In this document: piece by piece, positions 1 through 5,132 of the stretch | Layout: each line of letters opens with the position of its first letter | How positions within the stretch are numbered: position 1 is the stretch's first letter | DNA from: an uncultured Collinsella sp. | Lineage (GTDB): Bacteria; Actinomycetota; Coriobacteriia; Coriobacteriales; Coriobacteriaceae | Length of the DNA: 5,132 bases | Direction of reading: 5' to 3' | Assembly: GCA_902475825.1 (NCBI GenBank) | Contig: CABSBA010000128.1 | Coordinates: 1 to 5,132, forward strand | Program-made: the position numbers and the translations under genes | The notes under the pieces: model-generated | Databases searched by the model: none | Seen by the model: the letters and a program-made list of their open reading frames with translations, nothing else | What the model was told of the DNA's origin: nothing

Positions 1-146
1 CCGCGCGGGGGCATCGATGCAAAGTTACCAGTCTCGAAAAACTCGATGATCTGCGGCCTGATTTTGATGGTGTTGGCGACCTGCTGGATGGAAAGGCCCA
101 TCCGGCGACGCTGCTCGAGCAGCATGTCACCAAAGCGTGCAGCCAT
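1..146 (-). CDS. RodZ-like helix-turn-helix protein, N-terminal part only (cut by window edge)
   Basis: The 48 complete codons from the ATG at 146 encode an XRE/HTH_25-type DNA-binding fold. Residues about 5-20 (FGDMLLEQRRRMGLSI) match the first helix and turn. Residues 19-40 carry the second and recognition helices (LSIQQVANTIKIRP, then IIEFFETG), followed by NFASMPP. That last segment corresponds to the 'G-x-F-x-x-(L/M)-P' motif typical of the RodZ cytoplasmic domain. In known RodZ proteins this domain binds MreB and is followed by one membrane helix and a periplasmic domain. Neither is visible here, so a soluble regulator cannot be excluded. The start is well supported because GGAGGA lies 5 bases upstream and the ATG shares its A with the ftsK stop (TGATG). 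A RodZ-like gene directly after ftsK is common in Actinobacteria. The fold is fairly certain; the role in cell shape is inferred. Confidence 0.82.
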   Translation of the reverse strand, partial: MAARFGDMLLEQRRRMGLSIQQVANTIKIRPQIIEFFETGNFASMPPR

Positions 147-2923
147 CAGAATCCTCCAAACTCACGATCTTCACGTGCCATCTCGGCGTCGACAGACTCC
201 AGCGCGGCGAGCCCTTCCTCGTCCAGCAGGACCTCGCGCGGCTTGGAACCGTCGGGCGGGCCGACGACACCCTTTTCTTCCAGCATGTCCATAATACGCC
301 CGGCGCGCGCATAGCCAACCTTGAGGCGGCGTTGCAGGCCAGATGTGGAGCCCAGCTGCGATTCCACCACAATATGGGCGGCCTCCCAGATAAGCGGGTC
401 GTCATCTTGCGGCTCGGCAACGCCCGTGCGAACAATGCCGCCACCAGCCAAGGACATGGAAGCGGGCGCCACGGCAGACAGAATCTCCTCGTGGTAGTCG
501 GGCTCGCTTTGCGACTTAACGAACTCGACGATCTCGTTGATCTCGTCGTCCGAGACAAAGCAACCCTGGATACGGCGGGGCTTGCCCCAGTCGACCTTGG
601 AGAACAGCATGTCGCCCAAACCGGTGAGCTTTTCGGCGCCCATCTGGTCGATAATGACGCGGGAATCGATGCCCGTAGCCACGTTAAAGGCGATACGGTT
701 GGTGATGTTGGCCTTAATAAGACCCGTCACCACGTTGGAGCTGGGGCGCTGCGTAGCCACGATAAGGTGGATACCGGCGGCACGGCCCAGCTGGGCGATA
801 CGGACGATCGAGGCCTCGACATCCTTGCCGGCGACCATCATCAGGTCCGAAAGCTCGTCGATGATGATGACCAGATAGGGCATCTTTTGCGGCGGATTAT
901 CGTAGTGTTCAAACTCGCCGGCTGCCTGCTTTTCGTTATACGTCGAGATCTTTCGAACGTTGAGGCGCTCGAAGACCTTCAGGCGACGCTCCATCTCGGA
1001 CACGGCCCACTGCAGCGCACTGGCCGCCTGCTTGGGCTCGGTCACCACAGGCACGTAGAGATGCGGCAGGCCGTTATAGCCCGCAAGCTCGACGCGCTTG
1101 GGGTCGACCATGATCAGGCGAACGTCCTCGGGAAGGGCGCGCATGAGCAAGGTCGTGATGATGGAGTTGATCATGACCGACTTACCCGAACCGGTGGTAC
1201 CGGCGATCAGCAAGTGGGGCATCTTGGCGAGGTCGGCGACAACCGGCGTGCCCTCGGCATCGCGACCGATGGCAAGCTCGAGCGGACCGCCCTTCACATA
1301 GGGAAGCACGTCGCCCAGGTTGACGTTCTGACGCTTACGATTGGGAATCTCGATACCAACGAGCGAGGTGCCGGGAATCGGCGCAAAAATACGCACAGAC
1401 TGGGCGGCAAGCGAAAGCGCGATATCGTCCTCGAGGCTCGAGATCTTGCTCACGCGCTCGCCCTCACCGGGCTGCAGCTTAAAGGTCGTGACCGTGGGGC
1501 CGGCAATCCAGCCGACAACGCGGGCGCTACGGCCAAACTCAAGCAAGGTGGACTGCAACGACTCGGCAGTCTGTTCCAGCTCCTTATCAGAAGACGCGGA
1601 GGACGCCGACTGCGGATTGGCATGAAGGATTTCGAGCGGCGGGAGCTTGAGGCCATCCTCTTGTTCGCCCTCGGCATCGGCAACGGTGCCATCCGCTCCC
1701 CCATCGCCGGCTGCAACAGGAGCAGCGGAAGCCGTAGAGCTGGAGGCATCGGCAACCTTGGGATGCTTAAGGAAATCGGGGATCTGCGGAGCTGCCGAAA
1801 CGGGATTCACGGCAAATGGCGGCTCTGACTCGTCAGCCTTGTCCGGGTCGTCTTCTATCGAAAACTGTCCGGTGACCTGTCCTGCCTTGGAACGGCGACG
1901 CGGCAGCAAGGTTGTCTTGGCGGTCTCGAGCGGAGTCTCGTCGTCCTCGTCATCGCCCTCGGTGAGTTCGATTTCGCTATCGGACCAAGACGGGTCGGGC
2001 TCGCTCGTGTTGAGCTTGGGAGCGGCCTTGCCCTTCTTGGCATGACGGTGCGGCAGCAGCGTGGTCTTGGCGCGCTCGGCCTCCACGGCCTCGGACACGT
2101 CGACAAACGGGTCATCGTCCTCGTCGTCATCCAAAACAGGATCAACATCGCCACCTATGACCGTGGTCACGGCGGCATCAGTACCCTTCTGACGCAGAAT
2201 ACTCAGGTGCGGACGAGTGACGCCGGGTACCGACAGGGCCTCTTCATCGCCCCACGGACTCGCATTGACATCAGCACGACGACGCTCGGCAAAATCGGCA
2301 GCGCGATCGCGTGCGGAGCGCAAAACGCCGCCAACCGAAAAGCCGATAATGACCAGGCCAACGACGACAAGCCCCAGCAAGACAACCATGGCAATAGGTT
2401 TGCCCAGGGCGTTTTGCAGGGTACTTGCGATAAAGGCGCCAATGTAGCCGCCCGACGCGGAAAGGTTCTGCGGCGTAAACATAAGGTCGCACGAGTCGGT
2501 CGTACCCGGCACCATCAGCGACAGGATGGAAACAATGGCCACAAAGACCACGGCACCGCCCGCAACCGAGCGAATGTTGAGCGGCGAGTCCTCACCCAAA
2601 AAGAGCGTGGCGGCAAACAGCAAGATGACGATCGGCAGCACGTAGGCGCCCAGGCCAAAGCCAAGATGGTAGAAACCGGCAACCGCGGCTGTCACGGGCG
2701 CCGTTGCCGGCGAAATCACGGCAATGAAGGATGCAATCGCCAAAACGGCAATGACCACGCCGGCGATATCGCGATTGGCCGAAGGCTCGACCAGGGGCTC
2801 GAACTCATCGAACTCCGCCTCGTGACCCCTATTGGCACGCAGATGGGAACCGGCACCCTTAGCAGATGCCGGTTGGTTGTTGGCCTTATTGCCTTTGGCG
2901 TTTTGTGCAGATCCGCGCGCCAA
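146..2923 (-). CDS. ftsK: FtsK/SpoIIIE-family septal DNA translocase
   Basis: This 925-residue membrane-anchored DNA pump moves chromosome ends through the closing septum and, in studied relatives, activates XerCD dimer resolution. Residues 1-50 form a basic-then-acidic cytoplasmic tail. Four or five membrane helices follow at roughly 53-71, 88-109, 118-138, about 158-172 and 177-198. Residues about 200-425 are a variable acidic linker, low-complexity in parts. The motor follows: an alpha domain at about 425-545, then a RecA-like beta domain with Walker A AGTTGSGKS (574-582), Walker B LVIIIDE (684-690) and the ATQRPS motif (723-728). The C-terminal gamma winged helix (about 843-905) keeps LQRRLKVGYARAGRIMD and GSKPREVLL, so DNA-sequence reading is probably intact. 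Length is normal for the family. The start is TTG at 2923: GGAGG sits 6 bases upstream, rnj ends one base earlier, and no in-frame ATG occurs before the third membrane helix. The linker holds a duplicated motif, listed separately. Confidence 0.97.
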   Translation of the reverse strand: MARGSAQNAKGNKANNQPASAKGAGSHLRANRGHEAEFDEFEPLVEPSANRDIAGVVIAVLAIASFIAVISPATAPVTAAVAGFYHLGFGLGAYVLPIVILLFAATLFLGEDSPLNIRSVAGGAVVFVAIVSILSLMVPGTTDSCDLMFTPQNLSASGGYIGAFIASTLQNALGKPIAMVVLLGLVVVGLVIIGFSVGGVLRSARDRAADFAERRRADVNASPWGDEEALSVPGVTRPHLSILRQKGTDAAVTTVIGGDVDPVLDDDEDDDPFVDVSEAVEAERAKTTLLPHRHAKKGKAAPKLNTSEPDPSWSDSEIELTEGDDEDDETPLETAKTTLLPRRRSKAGQVTGQFSIEDDPDKADESEPPFAVNPVSAAPQIPDFLKHPKVADASSSTASAAPVAAGDGGADGTVADAEGEQEDGLKLPPLEILHANPQSASSASSDKELEQTAESLQSTLLEFGRSARVVGWIAGPTVTTFKLQPGEGERVSKISSLEDDIALSLAAQSVRIFAPIPGTSLVGIEIPNRKRQNVNLGDVLPYVKGGPLELAIGRDAEGTPVVADLAKMPHLLIAGTTGSGKSVMINSIITTLLMRALPEDVRLIMVDPKRVELAGYNGLPHLYVPVVTEPKQAASALQWAVSEMERRLKVFERLNVRKISTYNEKQAAGEFEHYDNPPQKMPYLVIIIDELSDLMMVAGKDVEASIVRIAQLGRAAGIHLIVATQRPSSNVVTGLIKANITNRIAFNVATGIDSRVIIDQMGAEKLTGLGDMLFSKVDWGKPRRIQGCFVSDDEINEIVEFVKSQSEPDYHEEILSAVAPASMSLAGGGIVRTGVAEPQDDDPLIWEAAHIVVESQLGSTSGLQRRLKVGYARAGRIMDMLEEKGVVGPPDGSKPREVLLDEEGLAALESVDAEMAREDREFGGF
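152..157 (-). promoter_or_regulatory. Ribosome binding site of the RodZ-like gene, inside the end of ftsK
   Basis: GGAGGA on the minus strand ends 5 bases before the ATG at 146. It lies within the last codons of ftsK, which encode the C-terminal GGF. Ribosomes finishing ftsK would stop on top of this site, which favours coupled translation. Confidence 0.8.
1874..2071 (-). repeat. Duplicated AKTTLLP basic motif in the acidic linker of FtsK
   Basis: FtsK residues 285-300 (AKTTLLPHRHAKKGKA, bases 2071-2024) and 335-350 (AKTTLLPRRRSKAGQV, bases 1921-1874) are two copies of one motif exactly 50 residues apart. Each follows a strongly acidic stretch (DDDEDDD at about 265-271 and EGDDEDDE at 322-329). 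The DNA is also similar (GCCAAGAC followed by a near-identical TTGCTGCCG-type run), as expected for a segmental duplication later diverged. The rest of the linker is poorly conserved in this family, so a retained motif may be a binding site for a partner or for DNA. That function is inferred only. Confidence 0.8.
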
Positions 2924-2924
2924 A

Positions 2925-4595
2925 CTAAACCTCCATGACGACCGGGATGATCATCGGACGGGTGCGCGTACGGCTCCAGATAAAGTTGGAGAGCGAATCG
3001 CGCACGGCCTTGCGAATGGCATCGGATCCGCTGCTGGTAAAGCTAAATTTGCCCTTCTCGATCGTCTTCATGATGGCTGCGGAGGCATCCTCGGAGAACT
3101 GGTCGTCGATGGCAAACGAAACACCGCGGCCCGAGAACTCGATAGCCTCGATCTTCTTGTGCTTGAGCGAGACAATGGCAACGGCCGTGACCATACCGTC
3201 GTTGGCGAGCTTTTGGCGATCACGCAGGACGATGGGGTCGGTGTCGCCGATGCGCAGACCGTCGACATAGACGACGCCGGACTCGACGGGCGTGCCGCGC
3301 TTGACGATACCGCCACGCATCTCGAGCGTGTCGCCGTTATCGAGGATAAAGATGTGATCGTCCTTGATGCCCATCTTACGGGCAAGCTGGGCATGGGCGC
3401 GCAGATGCACGGCCTCGCCGTGAACCGGCATAAAGTAGGTGGGCTTGGCCATGGCCATCAGAAGCTTGAGCTCCTCCTGGCTACCGTGGCCCGAGACGTG
3501 GACGAGGGCGCGGGACTTATCCCAGACGTCGCAGCCAAGCTTGGCCAGGCTGTTGACAACCTGCTGGACGGCCTTCTCGTTGCCGGGAACGGGAGTTGCC
3601 GAGAGGATGACGGTATCGCCCTCGTGGATGGAGAGCGTCTTGTGCTCGCCGTTGGCCATGCGGGACAGCGCCGACAGCGGCTCGCCCTGCGAACCGGTGC
3701 ACATGACGACGATCTTGTCGTCGGGAAGGTTATCGATATCGAAGGCATCGATGATATCGGCATCGTCGATGTTGAGGTAGCCCAGCTCGCGCGCCACGCG
3801 GGTGTTGGTGAGCATGGAACGTCCGGTCACGACGACCTTGCGGCCGCACTTGCGGGCGGCGTCGCAGATCTGCTGCAGGCGATGGATGTGGCTCGAGAAC
3901 GACGCGACGAACACGCGGCCCGGGGCGTTCTTGATGGCGTGCAGCAGGTTGGGACCCACCTCGGCCTCAGACTTGGTAAAGCCGGGGACCGTGGCGTTGG
4001 TGGAGTCGGAAAGCAGCAGGTCGATACCCTGCTTGGCAAAGCGGCTGATGGCGGCATAGTCGGGCGTGACGCCGTCGATGGGCGTCTGGTCGAGCTTAAA
4101 GTCGCCCGTGTGCATAACGGTGCCCTGGTTGGTGCGAATAAACACGCCCAAAGCACCCGGAATGGAGTGCGTCATGGAGAAGAAATCGAGCGAGATGCCA
4201 CCGAGATTGACGTGGCTGCCGCCCTTGACCTCACGGAACTTGGGCGCGCGAATGCGGAACTCGGAGAGCTTACCCTCGATAAAACCGAGCGTCAGCTTGC
4301 TCGAGAAGATGGGCACCTTGTTGTTGAGGTCCTGCAGCAGGTACGGAAGCGAACCGGTGTGGTCCTCGTGGCCGTGGGTGACAACGATGCCGCGGAGCTT
4401 CTCCTCGTTCTCCAGGACATAGGTGTAGTCGGGAAGTACCAAGTCGATACCGGGCTGGGAGTCGTCGGGGAACATGAGACCGGCGTCGACGAGCACCATG
4501 TCGTCGCCGCACTCGAAGACCGTCATGTTCTTGCCGATGCCGTCAAGGCCGCCGAGCGGAATGATCTTCAAAGGAGATGATTTTTTAGCTGCCAT
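2925..4595 (-). CDS. rnj: Ribonuclease J (metallo-beta-lactamase / beta-CASP RNase)
   Basis: This 556-residue cytoplasmic enzyme is, in the family, a Zn-dependent 5'-3' exonuclease and endonuclease for mRNA decay and rRNA maturation. The N-terminus IIPLGGLDGIGKN (11-23) is the usual first strand. Metal ligands are all present: THGHEDH (73-79, ligands H74, H76, D78, H79), H143 in MTHSIPG, D165 in HTGDF (162-166) and H392 in MPVHGE. The beta-CASP domain lies between about residue 205 and 365, after SDSTN (196-200). HVSGH (366-370) matches the RNA-phosphate pocket region. The C-terminal domain (about 450-556) ends RPMIIPVVMEV, the standard family ending, so the protein is complete. Length equals characterised RNase J enzymes. 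I chose the ATG at 4595 rather than an upstream ATG at 4748 because the extra 51 residues resemble no RNase J and would run through the likely promoter. ftsK follows after one base. Confidence 0.97.
   Translation of the reverse strand: MAAKKSSPLKIIPLGGLDGIGKNMTVFECGDDMVLVDAGLMFPDDSQPGIDLVLPDYTYVLENEEKLRGIVVTHGHEDHTGSLPYLLQDLNNKVPIFSSKLTLGFIEGKLSEFRIRAPKFREVKGGSHVNLGGISLDFFSMTHSIPGALGVFIRTNQGTVMHTGDFKLDQTPIDGVTPDYAAISRFAKQGIDLLLSDSTNATVPGFTKSEAEVGPNLLHAIKNAPGRVFVASFSSHIHRLQQICDAARKCGRKVVVTGRSMLTNTRVARELGYLNIDDADIIDAFDIDNLPDDKIVVMCTGSQGEPLSALSRMANGEHKTLSIHEGDTVILSATPVPGNEKAVQQVVNSLAKLGCDVWDKSRALVHVSGHGSQEELKLLMAMAKPTYFMPVHGEAVHLRAHAQLARKMGIKDDHIFILDNGDTLEMRGGIVKRGTPVESGVVYVDGLRIGDTDPIVLRDRQKLANDGMVTAVAIVSLKHKKIEAIEFSGRGVSFAIDDQFSEDASAAIMKTIEKGKFSFTSSGSDAIRKAVRDSLSNFIWSRTRTRPMIIPVVMEV
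2930..2934 (-). promoter_or_regulatory. Ribosome binding site that fixes the ftsK TTG start
   Basis: GGAGG on the minus strand ends 6 bases before the TTG at 2923. It lies inside the last two sense codons of rnj (ATG GAG GTT TAG). It is the main evidence that ftsK starts at a non-ATG codon and is translated in concert with rnj. Confidence 0.85.
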
Positions 4596-4607
4596 AGGTT
4601 CGTGTGG

Positions 4608-4616
4608 TTTCCTTTC
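4608..4616 (-). promoter_or_regulatory. Probable weak ribosome binding site of rnj
   Basis: GAAAGGAAA on the minus strand is the only purine-rich stretch before the rnj ATG. Its AAGGA core ends 14 bases before the start, longer than the usual 5-9. The in-frame codons between (AAA CCA CAC GAA CCT) offer no closer alternative start. Translation of rnj may therefore be less efficient than that of its two downstream partners, which have ideal sites. Confidence 0.5.
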
Positions 4617-4683
4617 TTCGAAACGGGTCTGGAACAACCGACGGGGCGCTTCTGGCAAACCGACCGCCGGGAACGTACAAACA

Positions 4684-4703
4684 TGCATCACAGAGTCGAT
4701 GCA
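4684..4703 (-). repeat. Inverted repeat (6-bp arms, 8-base loop) in the rnj leader
   Basis: TGCATC (4684-4689) and GATGCA (4698-4703) are perfect inverted arms around ACAGAGTC. The left arm is part of ATGCATCA (4683-4690), which recurs directly at 4747-4754, on the other side of the candidate -10 box. It could form an RNA hairpin within the first 25 bases of the predicted leader, or be a pair of operator half-sites. Short arms make chance possible. Confidence 0.4.
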
Positions 4704-4714
4704 ATAACCACAGT

Positions 4715-4720
4715 ATGATA
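4715..4720 (-). promoter_or_regulatory. Candidate -10 box for the rnj operon
   Basis: TATCAT on the minus strand matches the sigma70-type TATAAT at five of six positions, within GGGTATCATACTG. No good -35 hexamer lies 16-18 bases upstream (TGGTCT at 4738-4743 is poor). If used, transcription would begin near 4708, leaving a leader of about 110 bases before the rnj ATG. It is the best candidate I see, but weak. Confidence 0.3.
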
Positions 4721-4777
4721 CCCATTTGCCCACCAACAGACCACCCATGCATCAAAGCCCCATCTGAACCGGTCTAT

Positions 4778-4812
4778 CCCGCCGGTCCGGGGCCATCGGG
4801 GGCCGGGGCGGG
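4778..4812. repeat. Very GC-rich imperfect hairpin
   Basis: CCCGCC (4778-4783) pairs with GGCGGG (4807-4812). After a 3-base bulge, CCGG (4787-4790) pairs with CCGG (4803-4806). The remaining GC-rich bases can extend the stem. On the plus strand it is followed by TTAAGTTT, too poor a T-run for a convincing intrinsic terminator, and no plus-strand gene precedes it. Role unknown. Confidence 0.5.
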
Positions 4813-4830
4813 TTAAGTTTGCTGCTCTAC

Positions 4831-4883
4831 AGTCCTGCGCAAGACGGAAAGCACATTAAGTGCTTTCCTTTGCGTGCGGAACT
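4831..4883. repeat. Long nested palindrome with a perfect 9-bp core
   Basis: The core GGAAAGCAC (4846-4854) and GTGCTTTCC (4860-4868) are perfect inverted arms around ATTAA. A second layer, CGCAA (4838-4842) with TTGCG (4870-4874), and a third, AGTCC (4831-4835) with GGAACT (4878-4883, one bulged A), extend it to about 53 bases. On either strand the core is followed by only a short, interrupted T-run, so it is a weak terminator at best. It could be a structured RNA, a bidirectional terminator serving unseen transcripts, or a copy of an interspersed palindromic repeat. The structure is certain; the role is not. Confidence 0.7.
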
Positions 4884-4950
4884 CGCGATAAACCTAAGCC
4901 GGTGCCCCCGCCGGGAATAGCAAAAGGGCTGGTTGGTGAGGGTTGCGATT

Positions 4951-4982
4951 TTGTCAGATAGTCTATTCAGTTTTCTTATTAT
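4951..4982 (+). promoter_or_regulatory. Probable promoter of the divergent plus-strand gene
   Basis: TTGTCA at 4951-4956 matches the -35 consensus at five of six positions. Two -10 choices follow: TCTTAT (4974-4979) at the ideal 17-base spacing but with four matches, and TATTAT (4977-4982) with five matches at a long 20-base spacing. It lies in an AT-rich island in otherwise GC-rich DNA. Transcription would begin near 4986-4990, giving a leader of about 115 bases before the ATG at 5106. Confidence 0.5.
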
Positions 4983-4988
4983 CTGAAT
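4955..4988. promoter_or_regulatory. Overlapping inverted repeats on the plus-strand promoter (possible operator)
   Basis: ATTCAG (4965-4970) and CTGAAT (4983-4988) are perfect inverted arms 12 bases apart. A second pair, CAGATA (4955-4960) and TATCTG (4980-4985), overlaps it. Both span the -35 to -10 interval of the predicted promoter, the usual place for a repressor to bind. The regulator is unknown, and the two pairs are mutually exclusive as RNA hairpins. Confidence 0.4.
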
Positions 4989-5038
4989 TGTCGATAGCCG
5001 TGCTCTTGGCATATCCCCAGATAAAACCGACCAAAATA

Positions 5039-5061
5039 AACCTGTCCCTTTTTGGCAGGTT
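5039..5061. repeat. Small hairpin with ACCTGTCCC motif, REP-like or leader element
   Basis: AACCTG (5039-5044) pairs with CAGGTT (5056-5061). Inside, CC (5046-5047) pairs with GG (5054-5055), with T5045 bulged and a loop of CTTTTT. Read on the minus strand, the stem is followed by TATTTTGG, a modest T-run, so it could act as a weak minus-strand terminator. On the plus strand it falls in the leader of the gene at 5106. The wording AAATAAACCTGTCCC resembles short palindromes I associate with REP-type elements; this is recollection, not a search result. Confidence 0.5.
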
Positions 5062-5091
5062 AGGCGAGGGCCTGGCGAGTGGTGGTTAACT

Positions 5092-5099
5092 AGAGGAGG
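5092..5099 (+). promoter_or_regulatory. Ribosome binding site of the gene at 5106
   Basis: AGAGGAGG ends 6 bases before the ATG at 5106. It is a near-perfect Shine-Dalgarno sequence at ideal spacing and the main evidence that a real gene starts there. Confidence 0.8.
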
Positions 5100-5105
5100 C
5101 TTGCT

Positions 5106-5132
5106 ATGGCACCTATCGATATTGTTGTACTG
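5106..5132 (+). CDS. Start of an unidentified gene, divergent from rnj (cut by window edge)
   Basis: Nine codons are visible, reading MAPIDIVVL. The strong AGAGGAGG site 6 bases upstream and the AT-rich promoter-like stretch further up support a true gene start. A short polar beginning followed by a hydrophobic run would fit the first membrane helix of a small membrane protein (CvpA-type proteins often begin this way) or the first strand of a Rossmann-like fold. Nine residues cannot decide, so I assign no function. Confidence 0.65.

Larger units (their letters stand above)
4596..5105. other. Divergent intergenic region rich in inverted repeats, no gene seen
   Basis: These 510 bases separate the rnj operon from a divergent plus-strand gene. 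No tRNA-type T-loop and no open frame with a good ribosome site were found. A 61-codon minus-strand frame at 5012-4827 has its nearest GGGGA only about two bases from the ATG and reads straight through a palindrome, so I do not call it. The region is patchy: very GC-rich at about 4770-4812, AT-rich at about 4950-5053. The individual elements are listed separately. Confidence 0.7.

Noticed and set aside
10..20. GCATCGATGC palindrome near the window start
   Set aside because: It lies in the coding sequence of the RodZ-like gene and is explained by the codons for Ala-Ser-Met; no partner site is seen nearby.
137..1828. Open frame of 563 codons on the plus strand, antisense to ftsK
   Set aside because: It lies wholly opposite the conserved FtsK motor and linker. 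Its predicted protein has no recognisable motif and an excess of Arg, Gly, Asp and His, as expected from the complement of GC-biased codons. No ribosome site supports it.
2042..2938. Open frame of 298 codons on the plus strand opposite the FtsK membrane domain
   Set aside because: The product is rich in Arg, Asn, Gln and Gly and lacks motifs; the complementary strand encodes clear membrane helices of FtsK.
3052..3059. GAGAAGGG on the minus strand, identical to the SpoIIIE recognition sequence of Bacillus
   Set aside because: It encodes Glu-Lys-Gly inside rnj and is a single 8-base match. One copy says nothing about translocase guidance; genome-wide strand bias would be needed.
2832..4580. 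Open frame of 582 codons on the plus strand, antisense to rnj
   Set aside because: It mirrors the rnj reading frame and owes its length to codon bias that removes stops from the opposite strand. The conserved catalytic motifs on the minus strand show which frame is real.
4596..4748. Upstream 51-codon extension of rnj starting at 4748
   Set aside because: The extra residues resemble no RNase J, the frame crosses the likely promoter and hairpin, and the family N-terminus begins just after the ATG at 4595.
4846..4874. Intrinsic terminator at the GGAAAGCAC hairpin
   Set aside because: The T-run after the stem is only three bases on the plus strand and interrupted on the minus strand, and no annotated gene ends nearby, so I list it as a repeat rather than a terminator.
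4827..5012. 61-codon minus-strand frame in the intergenic region
   Set aside because: The only ribosome-site-like GGGGA is about two bases from the ATG, the frame runs across the long palindrome and the predicted plus-strand promoter, and the product has no recognisable feature.

Overview
The window looks like ordinary housekeeping chromosome from a high-GC actinobacterium. It most resembles a gut Coriobacteriia member such as Collinsella, judged from protein style, gene order and base composition, not from a database match. I see no CRISPR array, transposase, phage gene, tRNA or rRNA.

Layout: from about 4595 down to 1, three genes run on the minus strand as one tightly packed unit. The first is a full-length RNase J ribonuclease (rnj, 4595-2925). 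Next is a full-length FtsK/SpoIIIE DNA translocase (ftsK, 2923-146). Last is the N-terminus of a RodZ-like helix-turn-helix protein (146-1), cut by the window edge. One base separates the rnj stop codon from a TTG start for ftsK. The ftsK stop and the next ATG share a base (TGATG). In both junctions the Shine-Dalgarno sequence lies in the last codons of the upstream gene, so translational coupling is likely. The order rnj - ftsK - RodZ-like gene is a familiar actinobacterial arrangement. It joins RNA decay, chromosome segregation at the division septum and a cell-shape or envelope regulator.

Positions 4596-5105 form a 510-base gap with no convincing gene. It separates rnj from a divergent plus-strand gene whose first nine codons (from 5106) are visible behind a strong ribosome binding site. 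This gap is the least explained part of the window. It holds a probable plus-strand promoter overlapped by inverted repeats, a long nested palindrome (4831-4883), a very GC-rich hairpin (4778-4812), a small hairpin resembling REP-type sequences (5039-5061) and a weak candidate rnj promoter with a hairpin near the predicted 5' end.

I found no clear evidence of a new multi-gene system. The points most worth checking are the palindromic elements in the gap and a duplicated basic motif in the acidic linker of FtsK.
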